64,000 nt of DNA from JAODBJ01 sp963782465 (GTDB lineage Bacteria > Actinomycetota > Acidimicrobiia > IMCC26256 > PALSA-610), in assembly GCA_963782465.1 (NCBI GenBank), contig CAWAJR010000006.1, positions 558,001 through 622,000 on the forward strand. The letters are read 5' to 3'. Each line of letters opens with the position of its first letter. The stretch's first letter is position 1. Under the pieces are notes generated by a model, which was not told the DNA's origin, made no database searches, and worked only from the letters and a program-made list of their open reading frames with translations. This document shows, one piece after another, positions 53,816 through 61,597 of the stretch. The position numbers and the translations under genes were made by a program.

Positions 53816-54787
53816 ATGGCAATCGAGGTGCACGACCTCCGGATGCGCTACCGAGCGGGGAAGGGCACCGTGCTGGCGCTCGACGGGCTGGACCTCTCGG
53901 TACCGAGCGGCGGCGTGTTCGGGTTCCTCGGGGCGAACGGTGCGGGCAAGACGACCACGATCCGTGCCCTCGTGGGCCACCTCCGCGGTGTTTCGGGCTC
54001 GATGCAGATGCTCGGCGTCGACGTGCCCGCCCGCCTCAACGACGTGATCGATCGGGTCGGAGCGCTGGTCGAATCGCCCTCCTTCTTCCCGAGCTTCAGC
54101 GGCCGGCGCAACCTCGAACTCCTCGCGCGGTCGCGGGGGTTCCCGCTCGACCGGGTCGCTACGGCGCTCGACACCGTCGGCCTCACCGACCGGGCGCGCA
54201 GCCGGTTCGCCACGTACTCGCTCGGGATGAAGCAGCGGCTCGGTGTCGCGGCCGCGCTGTTGAAGGACCCTGAACTGCTGATTCTCGACGAGCCGGCGAA
54301 CGGCCTCGACCCGGCGGGCATCCTCGAGATGCGCAACCTGGTGCGGCGGCTCGGGCAAGAAGGCCGCACGGTCTTCGTGTCGAGCCACCTTCTCTCCGAG
54401 GTGCAGCAAACGTGCGACCGCGTCGCGGTGCTCGACCACGGCAAGTGCGTCGCGACCGGCACCGTGCAAGACATCATGCGCGGCGGCCGATCAACCTTCG
54501 GCGTGCGTGTGCCGGGCGATGCGCGTGCGGCACACGCGGCGGCGAACGTCTTGCAGCAAGCCGGCTTCCCGGCCACGCTCGACGCCGACGGCCGGATGGT
54601 GGTGGAGGTCGAATCGGCCGATGCGGCGCGGGTCACCGAGGTACTGGCGGGCGCGTCGATCTATCTCGCGGAGCTGACGCCGATCGAACGCACGCTCGAG
54701 GATGCCTTCCTCGAACTCACGCGCCGCGCCACGAGTACACCGCCGCCACCCCCGCCGCCGGCCGCGGCTCCGGAGCCGCGCTCGTGA
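53816..54787 (+). CDS. ABC transporter ATP-binding protein
   Basis: A 323-residue ATPase with a long C-terminal domain. Walker A is GANGAGKTTT (39-48), the signature is YSLGMKQRLGVAAALL, Walker B is ELLILDEPANGLDPAG and the H-loop is FVSSHLLSEVQQTC. YSLGMKQR is the form usual in BcrA/CcmA-like exporters. The extra C-terminal part (about 225-305) is typical of ABC-2 drug exporters, and the protein ends in a polyproline stretch. AAGGG lies 5 bases before the ATG. Confidence 0.9.
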   Translation: MAIEVHDLRMRYRAGKGTVLALDGLDLSVPSGGVFGFLGANGAGKTTTIRALVGHLRGVSGSMQMLGVDVPARLNDVIDRVGALVESPSFFPSFSGRRNLELLARSRGFPLDRVATALDTVGLTDRARSRFATYSLGMKQRLGVAAALLKDPELLILDEPANGLDPAGILEMRNLVRRLGQEGRTVFVSSHLLSEVQQTCDRVAVLDHGKCVATGTVQDIMRGGRSTFGVRVPGDARAAHAAANVLQQAGFPATLDADGRMVVEVESADAARVTEVLAGASIYLAELTPIERTLEDAFLELTRRATSTPPPPPPPAAAPEPRS

Positions 54788-55665
54788 GGCTGTTCGGTGT
54801 CGAGACGAGACGGTTCTGGCTGCGCCGCGCGGTGCGGTGGTTGGTGCTGTTCGGCATCGCGGTCATCGCGCTCGTGATGGTGATCACCGCCGTCCATTCG
54901 AAAGTGCACACCGGCAGCCGGAACATCGCTATTTGCAACGGCCCGACCGCGTCGACGGGAACGCTGAACGCGCCGCCGCCGAACGATTGCGTCATCTCGA
55001 CCCGCACCGGGCCGATCGACGACCGCTACAACCTCCACCAGAGCCTCGCCGATTCGATTCGCGGCAGCGGTGTTGCGTTCATGTTGCTCTCGGTCGTGTT
55101 CGGGTCCACGTTCATCGGTGCCGACTTCGTGAGCGGTTCGCTCGGAGGTCAGCTCACGTTCGAACCACGGCGCGTCCGCGTCTTCGCCGCGAAGGCGGCC
55201 GCGCTCGCCGTTTCGGCCGCGCTCGTCACGTTGTTCCTCCTCACCGTCGTCGTTCTTTCGCTGGCCCTGGTCGCCTCGACCCGAGGCGTCGTCGGCCATC
55301 TCGATTCGACGTGGTACACGCGTCGCGCCGCCGATGTGGGTCGCGTCGTCGCGACCTGTGCCGCGATCTCGACGTTCGCGTTCGGGATCACCACCATCGC
55401 TCGCCGGACCGTCGCCGGCGTCATCACCTTCCTCGCGCTGGGCTTCATCGTGGAACCCGCGCTCTCCGGCGCCGTCCACTTCCTGCAGGGGAAGACCCCC
55501 ATCCACGCCTACATCGCGACGACCATCAACCTGTTCGGGGGGCAGGGCGACAGCGGCCCGCCGGGTTTCCACTCGCTCGGGCCTTCGGCCCTCGTCGCCG
55601 CAGCCTGGACGGTCGCGGTGCTCGTGGTCGCTGCGGTCACGTTCGCGAGGCGCGAGATTCGCTGA
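54784..55665 (+). CDS. ABC-2-like transporter permease
   Basis: A 293-residue membrane protein coupled to the ATPase (GTGA overlap). The first span (about 17-39) is followed by a large outside loop (40-95) with two cysteines (CNGPTAS and PPPNDCVISTR) that could form a disulphide. Four or five more spans follow. It ends in a span and a short basic tail. A role in drug or bacitracin-type export is inferred from the ATPase; the cargo is unknown. Confidence 0.85.
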   Translation: MRLFGVETRRFWLRRAVRWLVLFGIAVIALVMVITAVHSKVHTGSRNIAICNGPTASTGTLNAPPPNDCVISTRTGPIDDRYNLHQSLADSIRGSGVAFMLLSVVFGSTFIGADFVSGSLGGQLTFEPRRVRVFAAKAAALAVSAALVTLFLLTVVVLSLALVASTRGVVGHLDSTWYTRRAADVGRVVATCAAISTFAFGITTIARRTVAGVITFLALGFIVEPALSGAVHFLQGKTPIHAYIATTINLFGGQGDSGPPGFHSLGPSALVAAAWTVAVLVVAAVTFARREIR

Positions 55666-55681
55666 CTACCGTCGCGCCGCG

Positions 55682-56905
55682 ATGACGTCTTCAGCCTCCG
55701 CCGTCGACGCCGCCGACGTCGTCGTCGTCGGTGCGGGCCCCGCCGGTGTCGCGGCGGCGATCACCGCCGGCGAACTGGGTTTGCGCGTCGTCTGTTGCGA
55801 CAAGGCAACCTTCCCGCGCGACAAGACGTGCGGCGACGGATTGACGACTGCCGCGTTGCGTGACCTGGAACGGCTCGGGGTGCCGGTCGGCGCCCTGCAA
55901 CCGGTATGGGCGAAGGTCGCCGAGACAGTCGTCGTGGCGCCGAACGGCCGCCGGGTCGCGCTGCCGCTCCCCGACCAGCTCGGGCGTGACGGCGCCTACG
56001 TCGCGGTCGTCCCGCGGGCCCAACTCGACGCGGCGCTCGTGGGCGTCGCGCGCCGTCGTGGAGTAGAGCTCCGTGAGCACGCCGGGGTCACCGACCTCGT
56101 CGCCGACACGAACGGCGCCAAGGTCCGCCTCTCCGACGGCTCGACCGTCGAAGCGCGCTACGTGATCGCGGCCGACGGCCACTGGTCGGCGGTCCGCCGG
56201 CTCGTCGCGCCGCCGGGCCGCCCCGCGCTCGGCGAGTGGCACGCGGCGCGCGCCTACTTCAGCGGGGTCGACGACACGCGGCTCTGGGTGGTGTTCGAGG
56301 CAATGCTGCTCCCCGGGTACGCATGGGTGTTCCCGCTCCCGGGCGGTCGGGCCAACGTCGGTTTCGGCGTGTTGCGCTCCGACGGTCGCAGCGGGCGGCA
56401 GCTGAAGGCCCTCTGGGACGAGATGCTGGCGCAACCGGCGATGGTCTCGATCCTCGGTGGCGCGACGCAGGAACGCACGGCGCGGGCATGGCCGATACCC
56501 ACCGACTACAGCCCCGAACGGCTCACGCACGGAAGGGTGCTGTTCGCCGGCGACGCCGCATCGGTCGTCGACCCGATGACCGGTGAGGGCATCGCCCAGG
56601 CACTCGAAACCGGGATGCTCGCGGCCCGGGCGATCGCGGCGGGCGGCGGCGCCGAAACGGTTTCCGCGCGCTACCGCGCGAGCGTCGACGCGCAACTCGG
56701 CCACGACCTGCGCTTCGCGCGTTCGCTGCAACGGATCCTCCGCTCGCCGGCCGGCGCGAATGCGTCGGTGCGTATTGCGGGGCTCACGCCGTGGACGCGG
56801 CGCAACTTCGCCCGGTGGCTGTTCGAGGACTATCCCCGCGCCGTGCTGCTCACCCCGAGCCGATGGCGGCGGCACATGCTGACGGGCCCGGGCGCCTACC
56901 GGTAG
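55682..56905 (+). CDS. geranylgeranyl-reductase-family FAD-dependent oxidoreductase
   Basis: A 407-residue flavoprotein: VVVVGAGPAGVAAAITAGEL (FAD-binding GxGxxG, about 14-33), DKTCGDGLTTAALRDLERLG, AADGHWSAVRRL and GRVLFAGDAASVVDPMTGEG (second FAD motif near residue 285). This family reduces isoprenoid double bonds, for example in menaquinone tails, or hydroxylates aromatics. TACCGT (55667-55672) lies 9 bases before the ATG. The ABC genes upstream are only 16 bases away, so read-through is possible. Confidence 0.85.
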   Translation: MTSSASAVDAADVVVVGAGPAGVAAAITAGELGLRVVCCDKATFPRDKTCGDGLTTAALRDLERLGVPVGALQPVWAKVAETVVVAPNGRRVALPLPDQLGRDGAYVAVVPRAQLDAALVGVARRRGVELREHAGVTDLVADTNGAKVRLSDGSTVEARYVIAADGHWSAVRRLVAPPGRPALGEWHAARAYFSGVDDTRLWVVFEAMLLPGYAWVFPLPGGRANVGFGVLRSDGRSGRQLKALWDEMLAQPAMVSILGGATQERTARAWPIPTDYSPERLTHGRVLFAGDAASVVDPMTGEGIAQALETGMLAARAIAAGGGAETVSARYRASVDAQLGHDLRFARSLQRILRSPAGANASVRIAGLTPWTRRNFARWLFEDYPRAVLLTPSRWRRHMLTGPGAYR

Positions 56906-56940
56906 CTTCCACCCGACCCGGCACGGCGCGAGGAGCAACG

Positions 56941-57327
56941 ATGGCGAGCGGCACAACCGAAATCACGATCGATCGCGACCCCGACACCGTATGGAAGGTC
57001 GTCGGCGACTTCGGAGGCCTGGCTGCCTGGCTCCCGGGCATCGAGTCGTGTGAGGTGAACGGCGACGACCGGGTGCTCTCGATGATGGGTATGACGATCA
57101 CCGAGACGCTCCGCTCCCGCGACGACGCGGCCCGCGCGCTCACGTACGGGATCTCCGGCGGTCCCCTCGCGCTCGAGCAGCACGAAGCGACGATCACCGT
57201 TCACCCTTCGGATGGTGGTTCGCGCGTGACGTGGGAGGTCACCGTCGTGCCCGACACCCTGCTCGACATGTTCGTGCAGACCTACGCGCAAGGCCTCGCC
57301 GCCCTCAACGACCACATGCGTCGATAG
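56941..57327 (+). CDS. SRPBCC (START-like) domain protein
   Basis: A 128-residue helix-grip protein: TEITIDRDPDTVWKVVGDFG, GLAAWLPGIESCEV and SRVTWEVTVVPDTLLDMFVQ. Such proteins bind lipids, polyketides or plant-hormone-like ligands in a deep cavity. It has a good GAGGAG before the ATG and a TAGCTT box upstream. Its TAG stop codon lies inside palindrome copy 3, so the repeat determines the last codons. Confidence 0.88.
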   Translation: MASGTTEITIDRDPDTVWKVVGDFGGLAAWLPGIESCEVNGDDRVLSMMGMTITETLRSRDDAARALTYGISGGPLALEQHEATITVHPSDGGSRVTWEVTVVPDTLLDMFVQTYAQGLAALNDHMRR

Positions 57328-57354
57328 CTATCGCATAGCGATAGCTATCGACGC
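57318..57354. repeat. dispersed double palindrome, copy 3
   Basis: Arms 57318-57334 and 57338-57354 (17 bp, perfect) around ATA. The centre reads TCGCATAGCGA, the reverse of copies 1 and 2, so the element is inverted here. Its outer right flank (GACGCCTGTC) equals the reverse complement of the left flank of copy 2. It overlaps the stop codon of the SRPBCC gene and ends 8 bases before that of the convergent cyclic-nucleotide-binding gene. Confidence 0.95.
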
Positions 57355-57362
57355 CTGTCCGG

Positions 57363-57788
57363 CTAGTGGGTGTCGCGGCGGTCGGCTTCGCGGAGACGGC
57401 GAGCGAGGCCGGCGAGCAAGCGTTCGTTCATCGAGGGGATGTCGCGGAGCATCTTGCGGAACGGTCCGACGAGGAGCCGCGCGACCGACACCGGCGTCTG
57501 TGCCACGACGTCGGCGTTGCGGGGTGCGGGATCGAGGATCGCGAGTTCGCCGAAGTAGTCGCCGGGCCCCAGCTCCCCCACCTTGCGGCCGTTGCGCCGG
57601 ACGACGGCGTTGCCGTCGAGCAAAACGTAGAAGGCGTTCCCGGCTTCGCCCTGCGACACCAGACGAGCACCTTCCGGCACCTCGATCACCTCGGTGTTGC
57701 GCGCGAGTTCCTGCAGGTCGCGTTTCGAGCAATGAGAGAACATCGACACTTCGGCGAGGTGGCTGATGAGCTCCGACTTACGTGCCAT
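57363..57788 (-). CDS. cyclic-nucleotide-binding domain protein
   Basis: A 141-residue protein equal to one cNMP-binding domain: MFSHCSKRDLQELARNTEVI, GARLVSQGEAGNAFYVLLDG and the phosphate-binding cassette YFGELAILDPAPRNADVVA, with the E and R of GExA...RxA that hold the nucleotide. It has no DNA-binding helix-turn-helix, so it is not a CRP regulator. It may be a receptor that works through another protein. Confidence 0.88.
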   Translation of the reverse strand: MARKSELISHLAEVSMFSHCSKRDLQELARNTEVIEVPEGARLVSQGEAGNAFYVLLDGNAVVRRNGRKVGELGPGDYFGELAILDPAPRNADVVAQTPVSVARLLVGPFRKMLRDIPSMNERLLAGLARRLREADRRDTH

Positions 57789-57837
57789 GCCGTCTCCCGC
57801 ACCACTCCGGCCGCTGCGACGGTCGCAGCGTAGATCG

Positions 57838-58899
57838 CTACACCGTGACGGGTACGGGTTCGTCCGGGCCGCCCGGTTCGACCAGTACCTTCACGTGTTC
57901 CTCCGGGTGCCCGAGCGCATCGAAGGCCGCCGGAACGCCGTCGATACCGCACACGCCGGTGATCATGGGCGCCACGTCGATCTCGCCCTCCGCGATCGCG
58001 CGCAGCGTGTCGGTGAACTCGAACGGGTCGTACGCGAACGAGTAGATGATCGTGAGCTGTTTCGCCTGCGCACTGAGCGGGCGGAACGTGTCGGCTTCCA
58101 TGCACGAGCCCACGACGCACACGCGTGCGAGCGCGGGCGCGATCCGGGCGGCCAGACCGAGCGAGCCCGGGACGCCGATCGCGTCGAACACGACGAGCGT
58201 GCGATGGCCGTCGACCCGCTGCCAGACGTCGATCGGGTCGTCGGCCGCAGGGTCGACGGTTTCGGTCGCGCCCATCGCGGCGGCAACCGCCCGCCGCCGC
58301 GGTGAGAAGTCGGAGACCACGATCGTCTCGACGCCGGCGCGCCGTAGCTCGGCGACGACCGCGAGCCCGACCGGCCCGGCACCGAGCACGATCGCCGATT
58401 CCTTCGCCACGATGCCGGAGCGGGCAACCGCGTGCCGCCCGACCGACATCGGCTCGGTCAGCGAGGCGCGCCGGTGATCGAGACCGTTCGGCACGCGCAG
58501 GCAGAAAGCCGCGGTGAGCCGCATCAATTCGGCGTAGCCACCGTTGTAGATATTCGAGTACGCCCCGACGGGTTCGACGCCGGTGGGCGTGAGCGCGATG
58601 GGGAGGCAACAAACCAGGTCGCCGGCGGCAACGGGCGCACCGTCGGTGCCGGGACCGAGCGCGACCACTTCGGCGCAGAACTCATGGCCCATCACGAAGT
58701 CGCGGTTCGGGTCGAAGGTGAGCGGCGCGTTCGCCTCGCGGGCGACCTCGACGAGTTGGTCGCCGAACCGCAAGGCGTGCAGGTCGGAACCGCAGATACC
58801 GCACGCCTTGACCGCGACGAGCGCCTCGCCGGGCCCGGGCACGGGATCGGGAACGTCTTCCACCCGCAAGGTCGTTCCCCGGGCCACAGCTGCGCGCAT
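57838..58899 (-). CDS. zinc-type alcohol dehydrogenase without the structural zinc site
   Basis: A 353-residue MDR enzyme. The catalytic zinc ligands are C36 in CGICGSDLHAL and H72/E73 in VMGHEFCAEVVALGPG. The Rossmann motif VLGAGPVGLAVVAELRRAG binds NAD(P). The four-cysteine structural zinc loop after GDLVCC is missing (ALTPTGVEPVGAYSNIYNGG in its place). The substrate, probably an alcohol or aldehyde in lipid catabolism, is unknown. It is divergent from the acyl-CoA dehydrogenase across a palindromic operator. Confidence 0.85.
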   Translation of the reverse strand: MRAAVARGTTLRVEDVPDPVPGPGEALVAVKACGICGSDLHALRFGDQLVEVAREANAPLTFDPNRDFVMGHEFCAEVVALGPGTDGAPVAAGDLVCCLPIALTPTGVEPVGAYSNIYNGGYAELMRLTAAFCLRVPNGLDHRRASLTEPMSVGRHAVARSGIVAKESAIVLGAGPVGLAVVAELRRAGVETIVVSDFSPRRRAVAAAMGATETVDPAADDPIDVWQRVDGHRTLVVFDAIGVPGSLGLAARIAPALARVCVVGSCMEADTFRPLSAQAKQLTIIYSFAYDPFEFTDTLRAIAEGEIDVAPMITGVCGIDGVPAAFDALGHPEEHVKVLVEPGGPDEPVPVTV

Positions 58900-58969
58900 G
58901 GATCGAGCATCACGGCCGCCGCGGCCCGGCGTCAACTCCGCGCCCGGCCGCCCGACCTCGACCGTTGTG

Positions 58970-58985
58970 TTGACCGGGCGGTCAA
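58970..58985. promoter_or_regulatory. operator-like palindrome, site 2
   Basis: TTGACCGGGCGGTCAA, 7-bp arms. It differs from site 1 (39896) by one central base. It lies 20 bases before the acyl-CoA dehydrogenase ATG and 70 bases before the divergent alcohol dehydrogenase start. In both sites the downstream start is preceded by GGCCGCGCCACG- or GGGGCCACGC-type text. Confidence 0.7.
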
Positions 58986-59005
58986 GACGGGGCCACGCTG
59001 CCCGC

Positions 59006-60226
59006 ATGAGTATCGACTTCAGCCTCTCGCCCGAACTCGAAGCCTTGCGCGACCGGGTGCACGATTTCGTCGAGAACGTCGTGCGCCCCGCCGAAGCAGG
59101 CATCCGCGAGGACGACCGGAGGTCGTTGATCGAAGCCATCGTCGAGATGCGCAAGGAAGCGCACGCGCGCGGCCTGTGGTTGCCCCACATGCCTCCCGAA
59201 TGGGGCGGCATGGGCCTCGGTCACGCGCAGCTGGCCATGGTGCAGGCGGAGGCGGCGAAGTCGCGCTTCGGCCCGTTCGCGATCAACTGCCAGGCGCCCG
59301 ACGAGGGCAACATGCACACGATCCTGCACTGGGGCACCGACGAGCAGAAGAACAAGTACCTGAAGCCGCTGTGCGAAGGCACGGCGCGGTCGTGCTTCGC
59401 GATGACCGAGCCGGAAGTCGCCGGATCCGACCCCACCCTCATTCGCACCCGCGGGTACCAGGACGGCGAGGAGTGGGTGATCACGGGCCACAAGTGGTTC
59501 ATCAGCGGCGCGCATCGCGCCAATTTCGCGATCTTGATCTGCCGCACCGAAGACGACCCCGACCTGCCGCAGGCGGCGAACAGCGCGTTCATCGTCGACC
59601 TGCCCGCGGACGGTTGGAGCGAGGTACGCGAGATCGAGACGATGCACGGGCCCGGTGGGCACTCGGAGATCAGGATCGAGGACCTGCGGGTGCACAACGA
59701 CCAGATGCTCGGAGGTCGCGGGCAGGGCCACCTGCTCGGCCAGTCGCGCCTCGGGCCGGCCCGCCTCGCGCATTGCATGCGCTGGGTCGCGCAGGCCGAG
59801 ACCGCGCTCGACATGATGGTCGACCGTTCGCTCAACCGCTACGCCCACGGTTCGTTGCTCGCGGAGAAGCAGGGCATCCAGTGGATGATCGCCGACTCGG
59901 CGATGGAGCTCTACCAGGCGAAGCTGATGGTGTTGCACGCGGCGTACAAGATCGATCGCGGTGACGACTTCCGTTCCGAAGTGTCGATGGCGAAACATTT
60001 CGTCGCCAACATGCTGAACCGCGTGATCGACCGTTCGATCCAGGTACACGGCGCCCTCGGTTACTCGAAGGACACGCCGCTCGCCGACCTCTACCTCCAC
60101 GCCCGCTGGGCCCGTTTCGCCGACGGCGCCGACGAGGTGCACCAGATGCGCATCGCCGAACGCACCATCGCCGCCTACCGCGACCACGGCACCACGAGGA
60201 GCGCGACCGGCGACCTCCCGCTCTAA
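59006..60226 (+). CDS. acyl-CoA dehydrogenase, ACAD10/11-like
   Basis: A 406-residue flavoenzyme: MSIDFSLSPELEALRDRVHD, CFAMTEPEVAGSDPTLIRTR (FAD/substrate loop), ITGHKWFISGAHRANFAIL and QVHGALGYSKDTPLADLYLH. The C-terminus has FADGADEVHQMRIAE, the pattern of the ACAD11 group, rather than the usual catalytic Glu text. The related phosphotransferase at 45 kb may act before it: kinase and dehydrogenase together convert hydroxyacyl-CoA to enoyl-CoA in that family. Electrons would go to EtfAB. Confidence 0.88.
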   Translation: MSIDFSLSPELEALRDRVHDFVENVVRPAEAGIREDDRRSLIEAIVEMRKEAHARGLWLPHMPPEWGGMGLGHAQLAMVQAEAAKSRFGPFAINCQAPDEGNMHTILHWGTDEQKNKYLKPLCEGTARSCFAMTEPEVAGSDPTLIRTRGYQDGEEWVITGHKWFISGAHRANFAILICRTEDDPDLPQAANSAFIVDLPADGWSEVREIETMHGPGGHSEIRIEDLRVHNDQMLGGRGQGHLLGQSRLGPARLAHCMRWVAQAETALDMMVDRSLNRYAHGSLLAEKQGIQWMIADSAMELYQAKLMVLHAAYKIDRGDDFRSEVSMAKHFVANMLNRVIDRSIQVHGALGYSKDTPLADLYLHARWARFADGADEVHQMRIAERTIAAYRDHGTTRSATGDLPL

Positions 60227-60282
60227 CGAGGTGACCGAAGTCACGTAGACGCCACCTTCGCCGGCCGACTACGAAACGGTGC

Positions 60283-61530
60283 ATGAGCGCCGCGAACGAA
60301 CTGCCTGACGCGAGTGAAGGGCTCTTCGCCCTGGCGAACTCGCCGGAGTTCCGCGACGACCCGTACCCGTTCTACGCGCAGCTGCGGGAGGACACACCTC
60401 GGTTGCGCACGGGTTACGGGCTCTGGTTCCTCAGCACGTACACCGACACTGCCGCGGTCTTGCGCGACCCGCACAACTCGAGCGACGAGAAGCATTCGGC
60501 GCTCTACGACTTCTACGTCGAGCAGGCACGCGAGCGCGGTCGCGAACTGGCGGTATTCGACATCCCGGTGATGTTGTTCATGGACCCGCCCGACCACACC
60601 CGTATGCGCGGTCTCGTGCAGCAAGCCTTCACACCGCGGATGGTCGAACAGATCCGCCCGCGCGCGCAGCAGATCGTCGACGAACTCCTCGACGCGACGG
60701 TCGAACGCGGCGAGCAGTTCGACGTGGTCGAAGACCTCGCGTACCCGCTACCCGTCACGATCATCTGCGAACTGCTCGGCGTCCCCGTCGCCGACCACGA
60801 ACGGTTCTCGGAATGGTCACGTTCGTTGTCGCGCGCGATCGACCCCGGCGCGATCCGCTCGGTGGAACTCGAAGCCGAGATCGCGGTGGCTGGCATCGCC
60901 TTCTACGAGTACTTCGATGCGCTCTTGAGCGAGCGCCGCAAGTCGCCCGGCGACGACCTCCTCAGCGCGCTCATCGCGGCCGAAGCCGAAGGTGATCGGC
61001 TGAACGAGCAGGAGCTTTTTGGTTCCGCACTGCTCCTGCTCATCGCCGGTCACGAGACAACGGTCAACCTCATCGGCAACGGCACCTTCGCACTGCTGCA
61101 GCACCGCGCCGAGTTCGAACGGCTGCGCGACGACCCATCGCTCACGCGCACCGCCGTCGACGAACTGTTGCGCTACGACAGCCCCATCCAGATGACCCAG
61201 CGCGTCGCGCTCGAACCGTTCCGCCTGGCCGACGGTGAACTCGTCGCGCCCGGAGAGCAGATGATCATGTTGCTCGGCGCCGCGAACCGCGACCCGGCTG
61301 CATTCGAAACGCCGGACCGGCTCGACATCGGGCGGGCCGACGCGCGCCGTCATCACGCGTTCGGCGGCGGCATCCACCACTGTCTCGGCGCGGCGCTCGC
61401 GCGTGTCGAAGGGGAAGTCGCGCTGGGCACACTCGTGCGCCGCTTCCCCGACCTCGAACCCGCCGGAGCGCCGGAACGGCGACCGAACTTCACGCTGCGC
61501 GGTTTGGCGAAGCTGCCCGTCGCAGGTTGA
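60283..61530 (+). CDS. cytochrome P450
   Basis: A 415-residue class I P450. The I-helix oxygen motif LIAGHETTVN is near residue 255, ExxR is in VDELLRYDSP, and the haem loop HHAFGGGIHHCLGAALARVE has the axial C367. No ferredoxin or ferredoxin reductase gene is adjacent. It resembles bacterial CYP families for terpenes, steroids or fatty acids, but the substrate cannot be told. An inverted repeat GTGAC-N4-GTCAC lies near 60232-60247, in the gap before the ATG. Confidence 0.9.
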   Translation: MSAANELPDASEGLFALANSPEFRDDPYPFYAQLREDTPRLRTGYGLWFLSTYTDTAAVLRDPHNSSDEKHSALYDFYVEQARERGRELAVFDIPVMLFMDPPDHTRMRGLVQQAFTPRMVEQIRPRAQQIVDELLDATVERGEQFDVVEDLAYPLPVTIICELLGVPVADHERFSEWSRSLSRAIDPGAIRSVELEAEIAVAGIAFYEYFDALLSERRKSPGDDLLSALIAAEAEGDRLNEQELFGSALLLLIAGHETTVNLIGNGTFALLQHRAEFERLRDDPSLTRTAVDELLRYDSPIQMTQRVALEPFRLADGELVAPGEQMIMLLGAANRDPAAFETPDRLDIGRADARRHHAFGGGIHHCLGAALARVEGEVALGTLVRRFPDLEPAGAPERRPNFTLRGLAKLPVAG

Positions 61531-61548
61531 AGGACCAACGGCCCTTTT

Positions 61549-61574
61549 GCGGCCACGAAACACCTCGTGGCCGC
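61549..61574. promoter_or_regulatory. 10-bp perfect inverted repeat after the P450 gene
   Basis: GCGGCCACGA, loop AACACC, TCGTGGCCGC. It is 19 bases after the P450 stop and 10 bases upstream of a -10 box for the next gene. It could end the P450 transcript or act as an operator over the -35 region of the next promoter; the place fits both. Confidence 0.65.
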
Positions 61575-61584
61575 AGTGCTCCTT

Positions 61585-61590
61585 TATGCT
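61585..61590 (+). promoter_or_regulatory. -10 box of a leaderless promoter
   Basis: TATGCT, 7 bases before the ATG at 61598. This supports 61598 over the in-frame ATG at 61586, which lies within the box itself. Confidence 0.55.
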
Positions 61591-61597
61591 CGAACGC

